Assembly: GCA_947500055.1 (NCBI GenBank)
Contig: CANMQO010000010.1
Coordinates: 1-64,000, forward strand
Length of the DNA stretch: 64,000 nt
Reading direction: 5' to 3'
Source: an uncultured Paracoccaceae bacterium
GTDB taxonomy: Bacteria > Pseudomonadota > Alphaproteobacteria > Rhodobacterales > Rhodobacteraceae
Positions 62,601-64,000 of the stretch are shown piece after piece. The notes below the pieces were generated by a model, which ran no database searches, was not told where the DNA came from, and was given only the letters and a program-made list of their open reading frames with translations. Each line of letters opens with the position of its first letter. Positions within the stretch are counted from its first letter, which is position 1. Position numbers and translations under genes: made by a program.

Positions 62601-63047
62601 GACATTGTCCACAAGGTCGGGGTTCGAGCAGATATTGAAATAGAAATAGCTACCCATGCCGCACCCGGCATAAACGCCAATCGGGCCTTTGGCATGTTCC
62701 GGCATATGGCCGGCATTTTCCAACGCCTCCCAGGACACTTCCAGAAAACGACGATGCTGGGGATCCATGATCGCCGCTTCCTTGGGAGAAAGGCCAAAGA
62801 ACTCCGCATCAAACTGCTCAAACCCAACGAGCGGGGCAGCGGCAGGCACGTAATCAGGGCGGTTCAGCCGATGGGCAGCCTCGCCCGCGGCCAGCAGTTC
62901 CTCGCGGTCATATTGGCGGATCGATTCAATCCCGGCCTGAAGGTTCTGCCAGTAATCGGCAATGGTATCGGCACCTGGTAAATGGGCTGCCATACCAACA
63001 ATGGCGATATCGCTTTCTGCGATGGGATTTTCAGGATCAGAAGGCAT
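56607..63047 (-). CDS. type I polyketide synthase KS-AT-KR-DH-ACP-TE
   Basis: About 2146 residues; ATG 63047 is chosen because it precedes the KS by the normal distance. Domains by position: KS (~10-440; active Cys in QTACSTSL near 184, HGTGTYLGDPIE, KTNIGHLDTAAG); AT (~535-830; GGGAQYAGM and active Ser in GHSMGENTAA near 634; AAHSRM instead of HAFH/YASH); KR (~1170-1350; TGGFGGIG, Ser and Tyr-x-x-x-Asn in FSSSST...VDYVAANEF); DH (~1410-1680; DDHRTKAGDALVPGTG with a one-residue-longer spacing than HxxxGxxxxP, and HPGLMD with the Asp); ACP (Ser in FFDLGGHSLIAV near 1802); TE (GGFSGGG near 1949, His in GDHDSM). KR before DH is unusual. It has its own release domain and so is the terminal module after the NRPS. 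Confidence 0.9.
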   Translation of the reverse strand: MPSDPENPIAESDIAIVGMAAHLPGADTIADYWQNLQAGIESIRQYDREELLAAGEAAHRLNRPDYVPAAAPLVGFEQFDAEFFGLSPKEAAIMDPQHRRFLEVSWEALENAGHMPEHAKGPIGVYAGCGMGSYFYFNICSNPDLVDNVGMFLLRHTGNDKDFLSTRLSHILDLKGPSVNLQTACSTSLVATHYACQALMTGECDIALAGGVTIELPQDRGYIYKEGEVLSPDGHCHAFDHRAQGTVFGSGAGVVVLRRLADALADGDHIWAVIKGSAINNDGAAKAGYLAPSVDGQAAAIAEAQDLAGTPADTIDYIECHGTGTYLGDPIEVAALTEAFNETTDDVGFCKLGSVKTNIGHLDTAAGVAGLIKTALSLHHKQIPASLGYEKPNPAIDFETSPFKVNDTLSDWVSYKGPRRAGVNSLGVGGTNAHVVLQEAPELAASEPSDWPFQILTISGRTKGALDANAKRLAAHLRDNPGQDLADIAWTLQKGRRAFERRRVIVAETHEDAARQLEENDPRRAFTHQVVGADPDYAFMFPGGGAQYAGMARDLYETEPVFAEWVDKGLEILQPKLDYDIRALWLPEPDAVAAADETLKQPSVQLPLIMITEYALAQLWMAWGVQPAALVGHSMGENTAACVAGVMSFEDCIGLVHLRGKLFDTVPAGGMLSIALPADQLRPLLGDDLDLGAVNAPNLSVATGPQAALDDLEARLKAKDIDCQRIAIDIAAHSRMLEPILKDFGDYLRSIQLHAPQIPFTSNRSGAYITDAEAMDPEYWVGHLRGTVHFADCLTTLAEKEDRVFIEVGPGKAMSSLAGQHDKLTANQVISSLRHPKDDVADDAYFMAMLGRVWAVGGTFDWDQVWGDARRKRVPLPSYAFQQSAYFITPGKAQAADENQWLTRSDDPAAWGYRPAWLPRYAACDVDVTGDLSEATPQTWLIFLDDAGLCEGVADRLRAAGHTVVTVTPGDTFARADDMAYVIAPERGRESYDALIADLNTRDLVPDRIIHGWMITRDESFRPGSSFFHRVQEQGFYSLFFLAQAIGGEDLTGDMHLCVLSSGAAQRKDEPLPHPEKSTLAGPARVIPREFGNLSVATLDLDIQLPTGKRAKGIANADQLIGHILEDALAEPGNGTALIRDGKRYALTYKPAPLDDLPGDSPLLRDGGVYMITGGFGGIGLTLAEALITRSKAKVALMSRGGLPERATWDDILANTAPTAPVARRITAVRRLEELGGEVLTLAADVSNVEDIREARAAIEARFGPVNGVIHAAGHIDDGPIMAKDATSIEDVFAPKIHGTQVLEDVFPDGDLDWLVLFSSSSTATAPIGQVDYVAANEFLNAYAKSRSADKTRVLAINWGIWADVGMAADAMEARTGPKDPSPVTDAGVPMLDQATFDASGNRQFTATYQVADRWFLDDHRTKAGDALVPGTGYLEMAAEGLRANGEKSAFEIRDLYFLRPLAVSDTEAREIRVTMPRNQAGYDFVVESGAQGVFEQNAQASLSLVPFAVPDPLEIDAIAARCAPAREAGELGWITSPQEAHLHFGPRWRVLQSTAYGDGEGIARLTLPDMAKGDGKAGYLLHPGLMDLATGWAMKLIDGYEGRHLWVPVSYRSVKVLGALPSEIISWVRSSGENRTGSEIANFDVTLAAPDGTVIVEITGFSIRRMEELTGFGALDAPEPAVTAQDETARPLSPAEERLRHNLSQGIKASEGADLFLGALGADHRQIILSSLDLEGLIAQAGQTDSDDGEDGQKFERPQLDSDYVPPENPIEERLAGFWQDLLGVDQVGVEDSFFDLGGHSLIAVRLFAQIRKAYDVDFPISVLFEAPTIRKCAALIAERGVSDAGEADAPAGDAPKAPARRFTHLVPMHSGEGGPKTPFFLVAGMFGNVLNLRHLAHLVGSDRPFYGLQARGLFGDEDPHRTIEAAAADYIAEMRQVQPTGPYMVGGFSGGGITAYEIAQQLKAAGEEVSAVVMLDTPLPVRPYIDRADNIRVKLMDLKTGGLPFVINWVKRRLTRVLNKGQDSAEAVEEGQQFHNEAIQDAFLESVGQYQVQPWDGPLALFRPPLVAKWVVGGRMVSEYRNYLYDDNDWTQFAPEITVFEVPGDHDSMVLEPNVRVLASRVKRVLEQSGSPAQTPVYFKDAAE

Positions 63048-63402
63048 AAAAGAACCGGTACGCAAACATGAATATGATAAGACATTAAAATGTGTCTGGG
63101 ACAGAATTGTGTCAATTGTATAAGGGTGTTTTGGACCCCTTTCCATGAGGTGTAATCATTTTGACGAGTATTGTTGCCAATGGCTTATAAAACAGGTGTC
63201 CTGGTAAGTTCAGAAGCGGATGACGATAGGTACAAAGCAAAAACTGTTATGAGAAGACAGTCGCCACAGTGCCCCAGGAAGGGACCAAATACAACACTGT
63301 TCCCGGCGCGGCTGTGAGGTGCCCCCAAATCCGGACGCTGACATAGGCTGCGATTTACAGGCTTAATCTGCGCCGGAAAGCGTCCAGAAAATGGGGGATA
63401 GC
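63048..63402. promoter_or_regulatory. 355-bp intergenic region, promoter side of the PKS operon
   Basis: No gene of support here; the frame extending the PKS upstream to 63146 has no ribosome site or homology. It must contain the promoter of the PKS-glycosyltransferase-NRPS operon and the 3' end of the upstream membrane-protein transcript. I see no clear operator repeat. Confidence 0.45.
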
Positions 63403-64000
63403 TCAACGTTTGACCGATGTCGCAACGTAACGCTCTATCAGCGCAGCAATGAACATCGCATTGGCTGAGATGATAAGCCAGTCAAAGGGCAGGCGGAACC
63501 TGATGCGGGTGAAGAAGAGCGCATATGCCAGGCCCGCTGTAATCCAAAGCGCCATAAACAGGATTTCGATCTTTTTCATCGGTATCCTGCGCATCATCAG
63601 CAACCGGCATAGCAAAGGTGCGATGATAAGGACCATCCAGGCGGCAAACAGGATGATTTCGCGCAAGCCAACCGGAACGGAGGATGCGCCCGACTCCACA
63701 ACCTCATCAGACAGCAACCGGTTACTGAAATGAAACCAATGGATAAATTTGCCGGCATAGCGCTGAACAAAACGTGCCGGATCGGCGGCGATTTCGGCGA
63801 ACGCGGCATCTGTCATGATCTTGTTGCGTTCAACGTCGTTTTTTCCGGTGATTTCAGTATAGACATATTCGGGAAACCGCACGTTCAGGCTTGTGTTCCA
63901 GCGCGCATTTTCCGTGTTGCCCGCCAGCAGATTATAGCCAGAGCTTGTCGCGACCGGGATGAAGCTGTCGAAGGTCATCCAGTTGCGCAATGTCCATGAC
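63403..64000 (-). CDS. GT39-like membrane protein, C-terminal part (5' end outside window)
   Basis: The frame is open to the end of the window, so the gene continues upstream (to larger coordinates); about 199 residues are visible. The start of the visible part (WTLRNWMTFDSFIPVATSSGYNLLAGN) is the loop that follows the catalytic helices in many ArnT/GT39-like glycosyltransferases. It is followed by a soluble helical stretch (residues of FAEIAADPARFVQRYAGKFIHWFH) and 3 terminal transmembrane helices. Likely another lipid-sugar-dependent transferase or sugar-modifying membrane enzyme; it precedes the PKS in the same direction with a 355-bp gap, so it is probably a separate unit. Confidence 0.65.
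   Translation of the reverse strand, partial: SWTLRNWMTFDSFIPVATSSGYNLLAGNTENARWNTSLNVRFPEYVYTEITGKNDVERNKIMTDAAFAEIAADPARFVQRYAGKFIHWFHFSNRLLSDEVVESGASSVPVGLREIILFAAWMVLIIAPLLCRLLMMRRIPMKKIEILFMALWITAGLAYALFFTRIRFRLPFDWLIISANAMFIAALIERYVATSVKR

Overview
This window looks like part of a large extrachromosomal replicon (plasmid or chromid) of a marine alphaproteobacterium of the Rhodobacteraceae (roseobacter group). The evidence is a roseobacter-type RepA initiator divergent from parAB, with DnaA-box/iteron and palindrome sites, and gene families common in roseobacters: the VPLPA-CTERM/XrtD exosortase system, DUF2169 with DUF4150, and EPS genes. No rRNA, tRNA, CRISPR array, transposase or conventional transcription regulator was seen. 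The organism assignment is inferred from protein families only.

Layout. (1) 1-7734: a type VI secretion (T6SS) cargo island with the 3' end of vgrG, an unknown gene, a large candidate nuclease effector, two tandem paralogous immunity-like genes, a DUF2169 protein, a PAAR-like DUF4150 protein and a third immunity-like gene. (2) 8339-18411: polysaccharide genes, namely a Wzz-like copolymerase, a BY-kinase-like ATPase, an SGNH protein, a 1210-residue PA14/beta-helix protein, the exosortase substrate (VPLPA-CTERM) and galE. (3) 25327-18548, minus strand: a tightly coupled seven-gene operon resembling the mycobacterial decaprenyl-phosphoryl-arabinose pathway (HAD-UbiA, GtrA, DprE1-like, DprE2-like), followed by a Gfo/Idh/MocA oxidoreductase, an unrecognised protein and a WecG/TagA glycosyltransferase. 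(4) 25566-29400: the replication/partition module repA-oriV-parA-parB with two identical 14-bp palindromes flanking parB. (5) 29566-50908: a second EPS block with an ExeA-like ATPase, a DegT-like aminotransferase, four glycosyltransferases, a GT-C membrane transferase, a methyltransferase, a PKD/beta-helix protein, exosortase XrtD with a fused EpsI domain, AsnB, an acyltransferase, Wzx, Wzy and a phytase-esterase-like protein. (6) 63047-50969, minus strand: a PKS-glycosyltransferase-NRPS operon. The NRPS has a formyltransferase start and a luciferase-like monooxygenase inserted in its adenylation domain. The PKS has the order KS-AT-KR-DH-ACP-TE. (7) 63403-64000: the 3' part of another GT39-like membrane protein.

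How it fits together. Regions 2, 3 and 5 together supply chain-length control, repeat-unit synthesis, flipping and polymerisation (Wzx/Wzy), decoration (acyl, methyl, amide, amino), surface proteins and an exosortase. They lack only a visible priming glycosyltransferase and a Wza-type outer-membrane exporter, which presumably lie outside the window. The DPA-like operon would add a lipid-linked pentofuranose donor, and the GT-C enzyme at 32969-34570 could use it. The replication module sits between the two EPS blocks, so the cell-surface programme, the T6SS weapon and the secondary metabolite appear to travel together on one replicon.
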